A DNA stretch of 16,771 bases from Clostridia bacterium (GCA_900770685.1 CAAGLC010000024.1:1-16771), one strand, 5' to 3'. Shown: positions 7,048 to 14,623, counted from the first letter of the stretch. Notes: generated from the sequence alone by a model not told the origin. Translations and numbers: made by a program.

Positions 7048-7076
7048 ATTATATCACCACAGTGATAGTTTGTCAA
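7048..7076 (-). promoter_or_regulatory. Consensus promoter of the DUF3990-HTH operon
   Basis: On the minus strand TTGACA (7071-7076), a 17-nt spacer and TATAAT (7048-7053) form a full consensus promoter about 30 nt before the start codon. Confidence 0.85.
7052..7067. promoter_or_regulatory. Palindromic operator candidate in the toxin-antitoxin promoter
   Basis: TATCAC and GTGATA form perfect 6-bp arms around a 4-nt centre. The site fills most of the spacer and touches the -10 box, so a bound dimer would block RNA polymerase. The HTH protein of this operon is the obvious candidate ligand (inference). Confidence 0.6.
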
Positions 7077-7220
7077 GTGCTTTTTGTTTTTTTCTTATAA
7101 AATAAAATGGCACTAAAATTAGCTAAAAATCATATTGAAATATTGCTGAAACAAAACGTAAAAAACGCGACAATTACTAGACAATTTTACCCGTATAAGG
7201 GATAATACTTTTTTAAAAAT

Positions 7221-7251
7221 AAAAAACACTAGTAAACTACTAATGTTTTTT
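7221..7251 (-). terminator. Hairpin with flanking T-runs, terminator-like
   Basis: A 13-bp stem with one mismatch (7221-7233 with 7239-7251) and a 5-nt loop. On the minus strand TTTATTTTT continues after the stem. It could stop leftward read-through from the tRNA operon before the toxin operon, and may work both ways. Confidence 0.5.
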
Positions 7252-7260
7252 AATTTCGCC

Positions 7261-7307
7261 TGTGACAGAGTTTACAATTTAGTTGTGACAAATGGACTGT
7301 GACAAAT
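7261..7307. repeat. Direct repeats of TGTGACA(AAT)
   Basis: TGTGACA occurs at 7261, 7284 and 7298. The last two copies extend to TGTGACAAAT and start 14 nt apart. They lie on the element side of the tRNA-Glu 3' end. Arm-type integrase sites are one possibility. Confidence 0.4.
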
Positions 7308-7386
7308 CACTTTTTCGCTATACCTTTTGACCTCAAAAGTGGTCAAAGCACCCCTGTTTCAAGGGTATAAAGTGGTTAAAAACGAA

Positions 7387-7414
7387 AAAAATCAGCCATT
7401 TTTGACTGATTTTT
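7387..7414 (-). terminator. Terminator of the tRNA operon
   Basis: On the minus strand a 9-bp stem (AAAAATCAG / CTGATTTTT) leads into a T-rich run, 8 nt after the CCA end of tRNA-Glu. Confidence 0.75.
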
Positions 7415-7421
7415 CTCAATT

Positions 7422-7434
7422 TTGGTGACCCCTA
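7422..7434. repeat. Candidate proximal attachment site in tRNA-Glu
   Basis: TTGGTGACCCCTA covers the encoded CCA, discriminator base and acceptor strand of tRNA-Glu and matches 4996-5008 exactly. The outer bases differ, although a further weak likeness (CGGGAA, then CCCA) occurs downstream of both copies. Confidence 0.5.
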
Positions 7435-7497
7435 CGGGAATCGAACCCATGTTACCACCGTGAAAGGGTGGTGTCTTAACCGCTTGACCAAGGGGCC
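7423..7497 (-). tRNA. tRNA-Glu (anticodon UUC)
   Basis: The 75-nt cloverleaf has acceptor GGCCCCT paired with AGGGGTC (one G-U), an anticodon stem CCACC/GGTGG around the loop CTTTCAC (anticodon TTC), a T-arm GGGTTCGAATCCC and an encoded CCA end. It is the second gene of a two-tRNA operon. Its 3' end is the candidate integration target for the left-hand element. Confidence 0.95.
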
Positions 7498-7533
7498 TTG
7501 GATTTATATTTACGGTTCATCACCGGTTTATTC

Positions 7534-7610
7534 TGGTAGCGGCGGTCAGATTCGAACCAACGACCTGCCGGGTATGAACCGGCCGCTATAACCAACTAAG
7601 CTACGCCGCC
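7534..7610 (-). tRNA. tRNA-Met, elongator type (anticodon CAU)
   Basis: The 77-nt cloverleaf has acceptor GGCGGCG paired with CGCCGCT, anticodon stem GCCGG/CCGGC around TTCATAC, and an encoded CCA. The overall text is close to Bacillus elongator tRNA-Met rather than initiator tRNA, which lacks this acceptor pattern. A lysidine-type tRNA-Ile is less likely. It is the first gene of the operon, 36 nt before tRNA-Glu. Confidence 0.93.
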
Positions 7611-7641
7611 ATATCGTTTAACTTTCGTTAAATGCTTTAGT

Positions 7642-7670
7642 ATTATATCTAAAATCTTTTGCCTTGTCAA
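7642..7670 (-). promoter_or_regulatory. Consensus promoter of the tRNA-Met/tRNA-Glu operon
   Basis: On the minus strand TTGACA (7665-7670), 17 nt and TATAAT (7642-7647) form a perfect consensus about 31 nt before tRNA-Met, as expected for a strong stable-RNA promoter. Confidence 0.85.
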
Positions 7671-7729
7671 TTAATATTACGCACTTATTTAAAACTTTTT
7701 TTATTTTTCGCTTATTTTAAAATTAATTT

Positions 7730-7758
7730 TTGCAAATACTCGTTTTTTATGATACAAT
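7730..7758 (+). promoter_or_regulatory. Probable promoter of the two-component operon
   Basis: TTGCAA (7730-7735), 17 nt and TACAAT (7753-7758, preceded by TGA) precede the response regulator. The predicted start of transcription falls at or just before the AGGAG ribosome site (7765-7769), leaving an unusually short leader of about 10-12 nt, so another promoter may be used. Confidence 0.5.
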
Positions 7759-7775
7759 CTTTTCAGGAGTATATA

Positions 7776-8462
7776 ATGCATAAAATTTTAGTTGTTGACG
7801 ATCAAGAAAACATTAGACAACTTTATAAACTTAGACTAGAGAATTTCGGTTTTGAAGTTTTTCAGGCGGAAAACGGAGTTAAGGCCCTCAACGCCGTGTA
7901 CGATACCGTGTTCGACCTTATTATAGTGGATGCTATGATGCCCGAAATGGACGGCTTTCAGTTGATTTCTGAACTTCGTTCACAAGGCTTTCTCGTTCCC
8001 GTTATAATGATTACGGCGCTCAACCATATTTCCGATAAAAAAGAAGCTTTCTTGTCCGGCGCAGACGATTATTTAACTAAACCTTTCGATTTTGACGAAT
8101 TGGTTTTACGCATTAACGTCATATTAAAACGCGCGAAAATTTCCACCGAACAGAAATTGATAATTGGCGACACCGTTTTAGACCTTAACCATTTAACTAT
8201 TACCAACGAACCGTTAAACCTATCCATCTCCTTGCCAAAAAAGGATTTCCAAATTCTTTTCAAATTACTATCCTACCCCGAAAAAACTTTTAGCAAATCT
8301 CAACTTTTCAACGAGTTTTGGGGGGTAAACAACTTCAGCAGTGAAGACGCCGTTAAAGTTTACGTTAGCAAGATAAGAAACGCAATTTCTCATTTCCCCG
8401 AAATCGACGTGACAACCGTTAGGGGTATAGGATATAGAGGAGTTAGATATGAAAAAAAATAA
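7776..8462 (+). CDS. OmpR/PhoB-family response regulator
   Basis: This 228-aa cytoplasmic transcription regulator is phosphorylated by the adjacent kinase. The receiver domain (1-118) has the acidic pair Asp8-Asp9, phospho-acceptor Asp52 (VDAMMPEMDG), Thr80 and Lys102 (LTKPFDFDEL). A winged-helix DNA-binding domain (about 125-226) ends in VRGIGYRGVRYE, a classic OmpR-type finish. The start is the ATG at 7776, with AGGAG six nt upstream; the longer open frame back to 7659 overlaps the tRNA promoter and is hydrophobic noise. Its stop overlaps the kinase gene by 14 nt, so the pair is one operon. The targets cannot be told from the sequence; no obvious transporter or resistance gene is co-transcribed. 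Confidence 0.95.
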   Translation: MHKILVVDDQENIRQLYKLRLENFGFEVFQAENGVKALNAVYDTVFDLIIVDAMMPEMDGFQLISELRSQGFLVPVIMITALNHISDKKEAFLSGADDYLTKPFDFDELVLRINVILKRAKISTEQKLIIGDTVLDLNHLTITNEPLNLSISLPKKDFQILFKLLSYPEKTFSKSQLFNEFWGVNNFSSEDAVKVYVSKIRNAISHFPEIDVTTVRGIGYRGVRYEKK

Positions 8463-9495
8463 TACCTTAATGAAAATGTCGCTAACAATCACTCTTTATC
8501 TTCTATTAGCCTTTTTCCTTTCTTCACTAATCGTCGTTGGCGTTATATCCATATTTAACTTCATAGGAAAACCTTACGTCAAAAATAATTTCACCCTTTT
8601 TATCATAATATGTTTTTTAGTCGACCTTGTTTTAGGAACGATAATCTCCTACTTTATCCTTAGAAAAATAAGCAGGCAAACCAAGATTATAAGCAACGTG
8701 CTTAACAAACTTTCAGACGGCGATTTTACCACCAAACTCCCGAACGATATCGGTTTTGCCCTCACGAAAGAATTCGTTGACGACTTCAACCAAATGGTAG
8801 ATAGACTAAACGAAACTGCAATTTTACAAACCTCGTTCGCCAGCAACTTTTCCCACGAATTTAAGACACCTATTTTTTTAATAAAAGGCTATGCGGAATT
8901 AATCAAAGAAAACAAGAACTTAACCGAACAAGAGCGTGAAAAGTACTTAGACGTAATAATAAACGAATCAAAAAGGCTATCTGCGCTTTCGACTTCCACT
9001 CTTCTCATAAGCAAACTGGACGCCACGACAAGACTTGAGAAAAGATCGCCGATTAGAATTGATAGCCAAATTGAAGAAACCATTTTGCTTTTTGACAATC
9101 AACTACAAGAAAAAAATATAGAGATTGAAATAAACCTTGAACCTTGCACGGTTTTGGGCGACACAGACGTGCTAAAGGAAGTTTGGATAAATCTCATCTC
9201 TAACGCCGTTAAATATAATAAGAACGACGGAAAAATAATCGTTTCTTTAACGCTTAGTCAGGACAAATGTATGCTTTCAATTTCCGATACGGGAATAGGA
9301 ATGAGCGCCAAAGTTTGTTCTCACGCCTTTGATAAATTCTATCAAGGCGACCCATCGAGATTAGCGAACGGAAACGGGCTTGGTCTTTCAATAGTGAAAA
9401 AGATAGTTAGTTTGCACGGTGGCGACGTAACCGTAACGAGCGTTTTTGATAAAGGCAGTACCTTTACGGTTATTCTGCCGATATATAAACGATAG
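8449..9495 (+). CDS. Sensor histidine kinase with very short extracytoplasmic loop
   Basis: The 348-aa membrane kinase pairs with the upstream response regulator. Two transmembrane segments, about 10-37 and 48-71, leave only about 10 residues outside, so ligand binding in a periplasmic-type domain is unlikely. Such kinases sense in the membrane or through a partner protein. A HAMP-like linker follows at about 72-120. The HisKA phospho-acceptor is His136 in NFSHEFKTP. The ATP-binding domain shows the N box (Asn248, Asn252 in INLISNAVKYN), G1 (SDTGIGM, Asp280), an F box (FDKFYQGD) and G2 (GNGLGLSIVKK, 308-317). The GAGGAG ribosome site overlaps the end of the regulator gene. A terminator follows directly, so the operon has two genes. 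Confidence 0.94.
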   Translation: MKKNNTLMKMSLTITLYLLLAFFLSSLIVVGVISIFNFIGKPYVKNNFTLFIIICFLVDLVLGTIISYFILRKISRQTKIISNVLNKLSDGDFTTKLPNDIGFALTKEFVDDFNQMVDRLNETAILQTSFASNFSHEFKTPIFLIKGYAELIKENKNLTEQEREKYLDVIINESKRLSALSTSTLLISKLDATTRLEKRSPIRIDSQIEETILLFDNQLQEKNIEIEINLEPCTVLGDTDVLKEVWINLISNAVKYNKNDGKIIVSLTLSQDKCMLSISDTGIGMSAKVCSHAFDKFYQGDPSRLANGNGLGLSIVKKIVSLHGGDVTVTSVFDKGSTFTVILPIYKR

Positions 9496-9501
9496 GAAAA
9501 A

Positions 9502-9531
9502 AATTAACGGCGCTATTTAGCGCCGTTAATT
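9502..9531. terminator. Shared terminator of the kinase operon and mgtE
   Basis: A perfect 13-bp stem (AATTAACGGCGCT and its complement) has a 4-nt loop. The minus-strand exit continues into a run of seven Ts, so it is strongest for mgtE. It also lies 6 nt after the kinase stop and probably serves both convergent genes. Confidence 0.85.
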
Positions 9532-9537
9532 ATTTGC

Positions 9538-10956
9538 TTATAACCCTAACCATTGAATTAAGAAAAGCCAAGACAAACCGTAATACGCAACTACCGCCAC
9601 CAAGTCGTTTATGGTGGTAATGAGTGGACCTGACGCAACTGCCGGGTCTATTTTTAATCTCTTAAACAGCATCGGCACTCCCGTTCCCGATAAACTAGAA
9701 AGAATTATCGCTAAAAACAATGCAAGAGCCGTACAAGCGGAAACCGCAAAGGAAAATTCTAACGTGTTAGCCTTAAAAATCATTAAATAAAGCCCAACCA
9801 AAATAAAAGAAATTATTCCGAGAAGTAGTCCGTTGATTACCCCCACCTTTAGTTCTTTAGCCATCAAATACAGTTTTTCTTTTTTTCCGACTTCTTCGTC
9901 CGTTAAAACTCGTATGGTTACCGCGAGCGACTGAGTGCCAACGTTTCCCGCCATACCCAAAATTAGCGACTGAAAACTTACTATAATTGCGATATGCGCC
10001 ACCACGTTTTCAAAAATTCCAACGACCGCAGAAACCATCAACCCTAACGCTAACAATATTACTAACCACGGCAACCTTTTAGATATACTTTTCCTTAAAG
10101 GCTCTCTCAAATCTTCCTCCGACGCTAAACCTGCGAGTTTTGCATAGTCTTCACTCATTTCTTCTTCAACGAGCTCGGTTACGTCTTGCGAAATGATAAC
10201 GCCACAAAGTTTATTGTCCACGTCTAAAACTGGCAACGAATCTTCTGAATAATCCTTGATTCTTTCGATACAGTCGTCAATTTTCTCAAAAGCGTAAAAG
10301 TACGGATAGGAAGTTGAAGTAATCGAAGAGATTTCCACTCCGTCCCTTGCAATAATTAAGTCCTTAAGGTCTAAAGCGCCAACGAACGAATTGTCTTCGT
10401 CCACCACGTAAATAGTCGATATATTATCGTTGTCGGCTGCTTGACTAACGACTTCTTTCATTGCTTGACGAATTTCGCAACCTGCCTTAATGGAAACGAA
10501 ATTCGTGGTCATTCTACTACCTATTTCGTCTTCTTCATAAGCGCTAATAAGGGTTACTTCTTCTTTTGTTTCTTCGTCCATTAATTTGACGAGTTTATCC
10601 CTTTCCTCTTCTTCCAACTCTCTTAAATACATAGTTAGAAAGTCAGGTTCGAGTTTTGAAAGAATTTCCGCCCTAATTTTTAGATTTATTTCGCAAAGAT
10701 ATTTTTCAAAATTTTCAGAATACTCTAAAACGTTTGCCAAAAGATCCGTTCCAAGCACGCTATAAAGTTTTTTACGCTCTTCCACCGTCAAATCGTCCAT
10801 TGCGAGCGCAATGTCGTTTTCGTGATATGATGAAATTTTTTCCTTAATCACTTTGGGAGTGAAATTACTACGGATAACCGAAACGATTTCCGCGTCGTAA
10901 TCTCTACGCTCCGATAGAGCGCGCATTTCGTTTTGAAGCATAATATTTTCATCCAT
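9538..10956 (-). CDS. mgtE: Magnesium channel/transporter MgtE
   Basis: This 472-aa Mg2+-gated Mg2+ channel sits in the cytoplasmic membrane. The order of parts is the family's: a helical N domain (about 20-135), two CBS domains (about 140-265), the connecting plug helix, and five membrane segments (about 290-472). Signature stretches are GMAGNVGTQS (334-343) and ASGPLITTINDLVAVVAYYG (441-460), where Asp451 corresponds to the ion-selecting Asp of MgtE. The length is normal (about 450 aa). AGGAGG lies 11 nt before the ATG, inside a small hairpin loop. The leader contains stem-loops but not the M-box Mg2+ riboswitch pattern that I know. The gene stands alone, with terminators on both sides. Confidence 0.95.
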   Translation of the reverse strand: MDENIMLQNEMRALSERRDYDAEIVSVIRSNFTPKVIKEKISSYHENDIALAMDDLTVEERKKLYSVLGTDLLANVLEYSENFEKYLCEINLKIRAEILSKLEPDFLTMYLRELEEEERDKLVKLMDEETKEEVTLISAYEEDEIGSRMTTNFVSIKAGCEIRQAMKEVVSQAADNDNISTIYVVDEDNSFVGALDLKDLIIARDGVEISSITSTSYPYFYAFEKIDDCIERIKDYSEDSLPVLDVDNKLCGVIISQDVTELVEEEMSEDYAKLAGLASEEDLREPLRKSISKRLPWLVILLALGLMVSAVVGIFENVVAHIAIIVSFQSLILGMAGNVGTQSLAVTIRVLTDEEVGKKEKLYLMAKELKVGVINGLLLGIISFILVGLYLMIFKANTLEFSFAVSACTALALFLAIILSSLSGTGVPMLFKRLKIDPAVASGPLITTINDLVAVVAYYGLSWLFLIQWLGL

Positions 10957-11312
10957 AACTTAAAACGCCTCCTTTTTTTAAGTAGCCTACAAAAAACAAT
11001 AAAAAACGCCGTTACACCAACGACAACTCAAAAAAGAGCACGCCAACGCCAATGATGGTAAAACGACTAATTAATTTATGATATCACTAAGGCTTAACTT
11101 TTTGCCGTTTAGTTTTATCAATCATTATACCCTTCACACGTTGACAACTGTCGCCGTCCATATCTATCGCCGATTTTTTATTATTTTATCATTTAGATAT
11201 TATTTTTTCAAGCCCCATTTTATAAATTGTCTTTTGCACGACTATTCATTATATATTATTCTCCGAATAATAAAAATTTTTACATCTTTTTTCTTTGAGT
11301 TTTAAAAATAAA
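10957..11312 (-). promoter_or_regulatory. Long mgtE leader/upstream region with possible attenuator and boxed ribosome site
   Basis: No gene is visible here. Read leftward there is a TATAAT at 11124-11129 without a good -35, then paired segments 11057-11067 and 11008-11018 (10 of 11 pairs including G-U), followed by GTTTTTTATTGTTTTTT, which resembles an attenuator. Next, ACTTAAAA/TTTTAAGT arms (10958-10983) place AGGAGG in the loop. A 12-codon open frame (11125 down to 11087) with GAAGGG upstream could be a leader peptide or chance. The part from 11130 to 11312 is plain AT-rich DNA. Confidence 0.35.
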
Positions 11313-11343
11313 AAGGCGAACGGCTTATAAAGCCGTTCGCCTT
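11313..11343 (-). terminator. Terminator of the NCS2 permease gene
   Basis: A perfect 13-bp stem (AAGGCGAACGGCT and its complement) has a 5-nt loop and is followed on the minus strand by TTTATTTTT. It lies 14 nt after the permease stop. Confidence 0.85.
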
Positions 11344-11357
11344 AGTTTTTTCCTCAA

Positions 11358-12956
11358 TTAAAGACTAGTTGGAACGAAGAAGTAAATCAAGAATAAGATA
11401 GAAACGATTATTGCTACTACTGAAACCTTGAATTTTGGTTTTTCAATAGCAACGGTTTCACCTTCTGCGTTAACCGTAGTCTTACCTTTCTTAAATGCAT
11501 AACCGATAATTTCGATTACGTAAGCAAGAACTGAAAGAACGGTGTAAACAACCATACCCATACCGATACCCTTAGTTATAGAGTAAGAAAGAGGCATAAT
11601 AATGATTGTTAAGAAAGCAGAAACTGCATTGATTGAATCGCTAAAGTCGATTGACTTAACGTTGTTCTTCATCATAAGAACGCCAACGTAGATAAGAGCA
11701 GATGCTGCTGCCGCCGACGGAATAGTTGCAAACAAGGGAAGCGCGAACATTGCAAGGAAGAACATTACTGCAGTAGTTAATGCGGTAAGACCGGTTCTAC
11801 CACCTGCAGAAACGCCTGCGCCCGATTCAACGAACGTGGTAACGGTTGAAGTTCCAAGCATAGCGCCTGCACAAGTTGCGACTGCGTCTGAAATCATAAT
11901 TTTATCGTAATTATACGGTTTGTTGTTCTCGTCAGATAATAATCTGTTACCACCACAGCAACCAACGATAGTTCCCATAGTGTCGAACATGTCTATCATA
12001 CACATAGTGATGATAAGCATTATTACGGTAAAGAGTGAACCTGCGGGGAATCCTGTTGAGAACGCGCCTACGAAAGAACCGAACGCACTAGTTTCACCAA
12101 CGGTGAAGAAGTTAGCAAAGTTTTCCCAGAATTTCCAAGAAACGCCTGCTTGTGCGCCAGAAAGATAACTAAGGTCGGTAACGCCCATAGGAATACCAAT
12201 AAGAGTTGCACCTAAAATACCGATAATAATTGAACCTCTAACCTTAAATTTATCTAATAAAGCAATTAAAATAAATCCGATTAAAGCAACCATTGCCGAT
12301 TTTGCCGCAGCGTAGAAAGTTAAACTTGACTCTGCAACGAAGGTGAATTCGGGAACGAGTTCAGGAATCCAAACAACGCCGTTCCATTGAACTAATTGTC
12401 CACCCCAGTTAGTAAAGTCAACAAGACCTACTTGGGTGTATTGGTTAGCAACGATTATACCTGCGTTTTGGAAACCGATATAAGCGATAAATAAACCGAT
12501 ACCAACGGAAATTGCGCCACGTACTGCAACGGGCATACCGTCGAAAATTAATTCACGGAAGGTCTTACCTTTAATTGCTATAACCGATAAAAGTAAGAAA
12601 ATAACACCAGAGATGAGTACCATCAAGAAAGTTTGTCCCATAGAGAACGCAAATCCGTAAACACCACCTACGATAGTACCAAACATTGAGTTAAGTCCCA
12701 TGCCGGACGCTTGTGCCAAAGGCATTTTTGCAAGGAAGGCCATTAAAAGCGTTCCAACAATTGCGCCCAATGCAGTAGCGATAAAGATACTTGACCACAT
12801 AGAGTCTCTTGGAGCGAAACTAGTTATTTGGTCAGGGTTAACCGTTAAAATGTACGCCATTGCCAAGAAGGTAACTATACCGGCAACGATTTCCGTTTTA
12901 ATGGTCGTTTGTTTTGCCTTAGGATCAAAACCTAATAGCTTGCCAAACTTAGACAT
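11358..12956 (-). CDS. NCS2 family purine permease (AzgA/PbuG-like)
   Basis: The 532-aa membrane carrier is of the AzgA/PbuG branch of nucleobase:cation symporters, which import adenine, guanine or hypoxanthine. About 12-14 hydrophobic segments are visible. Family text includes GIVTFLAMAYILTVNPDQI near the N-terminus, QASGMGLNSMFG, MFDTMGTIVGCCG, and GTSTVTTFVESGAGVSAGGRTG, the substrate and cation binding region. I choose the ATG at 12956 because AGGAGG (12966-12971) sits 9 nt upstream and the family starts near this MSKFGKLLGF; the frame continues ten codons further without support. An insert around residues 190-215 (QVGLVDFTNWGG, rich in Trp) is modestly longer than I expect. No purine riboswitch is visible in the short leader. 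The exact substrate is not predictable. Confidence 0.92.
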   Translation of the reverse strand: MSKFGKLLGFDPKAKQTTIKTEIVAGIVTFLAMAYILTVNPDQITSFAPRDSMWSSIFIATALGAIVGTLLMAFLAKMPLAQASGMGLNSMFGTIVGGVYGFAFSMGQTFLMVLISGVIFLLLSVIAIKGKTFRELIFDGMPVAVRGAISVGIGLFIAYIGFQNAGIIVANQYTQVGLVDFTNWGGQLVQWNGVVWIPELVPEFTFVAESSLTFYAAAKSAMVALIGFILIALLDKFKVRGSIIIGILGATLIGIPMGVTDLSYLSGAQAGVSWKFWENFANFFTVGETSAFGSFVGAFSTGFPAGSLFTVIMLIITMCMIDMFDTMGTIVGCCGGNRLLSDENNKPYNYDKIMISDAVATCAGAMLGTSTVTTFVESGAGVSAGGRTGLTALTTAVMFFLAMFALPLFATIPSAAAASALIYVGVLMMKNNVKSIDFSDSINAVSAFLTIIIMPLSYSITKGIGMGMVVYTVLSVLAYVIEIIGYAFKKGKTTVNAEGETVAIEKPKFKVSVVAIIVSILFLIYFFVPTSL

Positions 12957-12999
12957 AATTAAAAACCTCCTAATGTGCTTATGCACGATTAATAAATTT

Positions 13000-13028
13000 A
13001 TTATAAACTATCTTTAAATCTTTTTCAA
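13000..13028 (-). promoter_or_regulatory. Promoter of the NCS2 permease gene
   Basis: On the minus strand TTGAAA (13023-13028), 17 nt and TATAAT (13000-13005) lie about 43 nt before the start. The remaining spacer to 13135 is AT-rich with no visible riboswitch. Confidence 0.75.
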
Positions 13029-13135
13029 TAATTTTTTTATTTTTTGTCGGTTTTTATCGAACTTTTTTGTTAAAAATTTTTTTCTTTTTCTATTCCCCCA
13101 CAAGCAAAACTCCTTGTATCTTTAAAAAACAAAAA

Positions 13136-13157
13136 AGCCAACGAATTTTCGTTGGCT
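13136..13157 (-). terminator. Terminator of the AspT-like carrier gene
   Basis: The stem AGCCAACGA / TCGTTGGCT has a 4-nt loop and is followed on the minus strand by TTTTTTGTTTTTT, 16 nt after the stop codon. Confidence 0.85.
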
Positions 13158-13173
13158 GTTAACGTTTATTTTT

Positions 13174-14553
13174 TTAAGACAATAAACCTATCATAAGGTT
13201 ACACGCTAGAACTATTAAAACGAGCGCTATCGGATAAGTTGATGCGTATGCTCCTGCAACGTCTTCCGTTTCCGCCGTATTGATAAGAGTTCCGAGCGCG
13301 GGAGTACTGGTCATACCACCGGTAATTGAACCCAAGTTGTTTAATAAAGGAAGTTTTAAGATCTTTCCACCTACGAAATATCCAATAATCATAGGAACAG
13401 TGGTCATTACTACGCCTGCGAGTAAACCCCAAACGACTATCATACCACCACCGGCTTTCGCAACTTGCGTAACTAATTGAACGCCACCGTCAACACCTGC
13501 TCCGATTAAAAATAGCATTAATCCGAGTTCTCTTAACACTTTAGCCGAACGTGCGGGAACTTCTAAAGAAATTTTGCCGATTCTTCCAAAATGTCCGAAG
13601 ATTAAGCAGGTTATGAGAACGCCACCCGTCGTTCCGAGCGAGAAACACGCGCCGTTATATCCTGCGCTAGTTAGAGGAATCTTTATACCGCCGAGCAATA
13701 AACCGATTACGATTGCAAAGCCTAAAGGCATAAGTCCGAAATCGTCGCAAACTAAGAGTTTTTTCTCTTCAACTTTTTCGGTTCTTGCAATTACCTCAGT
13801 CTTCAACAAACTTCTTTCGTGATTCATATCCGCTTTTAAGAACTTAGGCATTAATTGAACGAACAATACTACGCCGATAACGCCAAACGGATATGCAACT
13901 GCTTGACCTAAGGTAACCATACCTTGATTGGTTGCCGCTTCTAACGCCGAAGAATAACCGGGAGTTGAAGTAAGCGCGCCGGATAAAAGACCTGCAGCGT
14001 ATTCCGGACCTATTTCTGGAATTAACGCGAATAATACTGCAACGAAAGCGCCGGACAATATGATTATAACACCCATCGGGATATAAGTTTTAACGTTCTT
14101 TTGAAAGTTTCTAAAAAACTTAGGCCCTGCAATATATCCAACCGAACTAACGAATAACACTAAGCCGATATTTTGTAGAGCGCTCTTATAATAAGAAAGG
14201 GTTTGCGATTGAGTATCGAGATAGAACTTTCCGATTACGGGAATATCCTTGTTTATTAAAGTGCAAAGATATCCATATAAAATTGCCACCAAGAATACGC
14301 CTGCCGTACCTAACGATACGCCTTTTATAGTAATTCTTCCTAAAAGATAACCTAAGGTCGTAACGATAAAAATACCTGCCAAAAAGGCGTTAATACTCCA
14401 AACGTTAGCAATGCCGTATTGTTTGTCGACCGAGCCAACAACGTCTTTGCCCCAACTAGAAGCAATAACACACCAAGCAACGATTCCACCAACAACTAAT
14501 AGCCCAATTAAAACCCAAAGCCACTTTAGTCCTTTCTTGCCTTGCTTTTCCAT
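13174..14553 (-). CDS. AspT/YidE-like membrane carrier with duplicated Asp-Al_Ex domain
   Basis: This 459-aa polytopic protein carries two copies of the membrane domain found in aspartate:alanine exchanger AspT and YidE/YbjL relatives. The halves can be seen from the repeated motif: GALTSTPGYSSALE in the first and GGMTSTPALGTL in the second. The cytoplasmic linker between halves (KADMNHERSLLKTEVIARTEK to about VCDDFG) lacks the TrkA-C (RCK_C) domains present in AspT and YidE, so this is a compact version. A single hydrophobic segment near residues 10-32 precedes the first half. The ATG at 14553 has AAAGGAG seven nt upstream; the frame extends 12 codons further without support. It is divergent from an AEC-family carrier. 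The substrate is unknown; an amino or dicarboxylic acid is the family-based guess. Confidence 0.8.
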   Translation of the reverse strand: MEKQGKKGLKWLWVLIGLLVVGGIVAWCVIASSWGKDVVGSVDKQYGIANVWSINAFLAGIFIVTTLGYLLGRITIKGVSLGTAGVFLVAILYGYLCTLINKDIPVIGKFYLDTQSQTLSYYKSALQNIGLVLFVSSVGYIAGPKFFRNFQKNVKTYIPMGVIIILSGAFVAVLFALIPEIGPEYAAGLLSGALTSTPGYSSALEAATNQGMVTLGQAVAYPFGVIGVVLFVQLMPKFLKADMNHERSLLKTEVIARTEKVEEKKLLVCDDFGLMPLGFAIVIGLLLGGIKIPLTSAGYNGACFSLGTTGGVLITCLIFGHFGRIGKISLEVPARSAKVLRELGLMLFLIGAGVDGGVQLVTQVAKAGGGMIVVWGLLAGVVMTTVPMIIGYFVGGKILKLPLLNNLGSITGGMTSTPALGTLINTAETEDVAGAYASTYPIALVLIVLACNLMIGLLS

Positions 14554-14594
14554 GCTTTCTCCTTTTAAATCGATAAGATTATCAAACAAATAAG

Positions 14595-14623
14595 ATTATA
14601 GCACCTTGACTTTTTTTTAGCAA
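14595..14623 (-). promoter_or_regulatory. Promoter of the AspT-like carrier gene
   Basis: On the minus strand TTGCTA (14618-14623), 17 nt and TATAAT (14595-14600) lie about 41 nt before the start codon. Confidence 0.7.

Noticed and set aside
7107..7205. A 32-codon open frame (MALKLAKNHIEILLK start) upstream of the toxin promoter, on the plus strand.
   Set aside because: No ribosome site, short, in AT-rich DNA and without a family match that I know. It may be debris of the element.
7314..7366. A three-way-junction-like RNA formed by TATACC/GGTATA, TTTGACC/GGTCAAA and CCCT/AGGG pairs.
   Set aside because: The GGG used by the third stem is also needed by the first, so the full fold is inconsistent. 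Only the separate small inverted repeats stand.
12957..13135. A purine riboswitch before the purine permease.
   Set aside because: The leader after the promoter is only about 40 nt and no paired segments or conserved loops of that riboswitch are visible.
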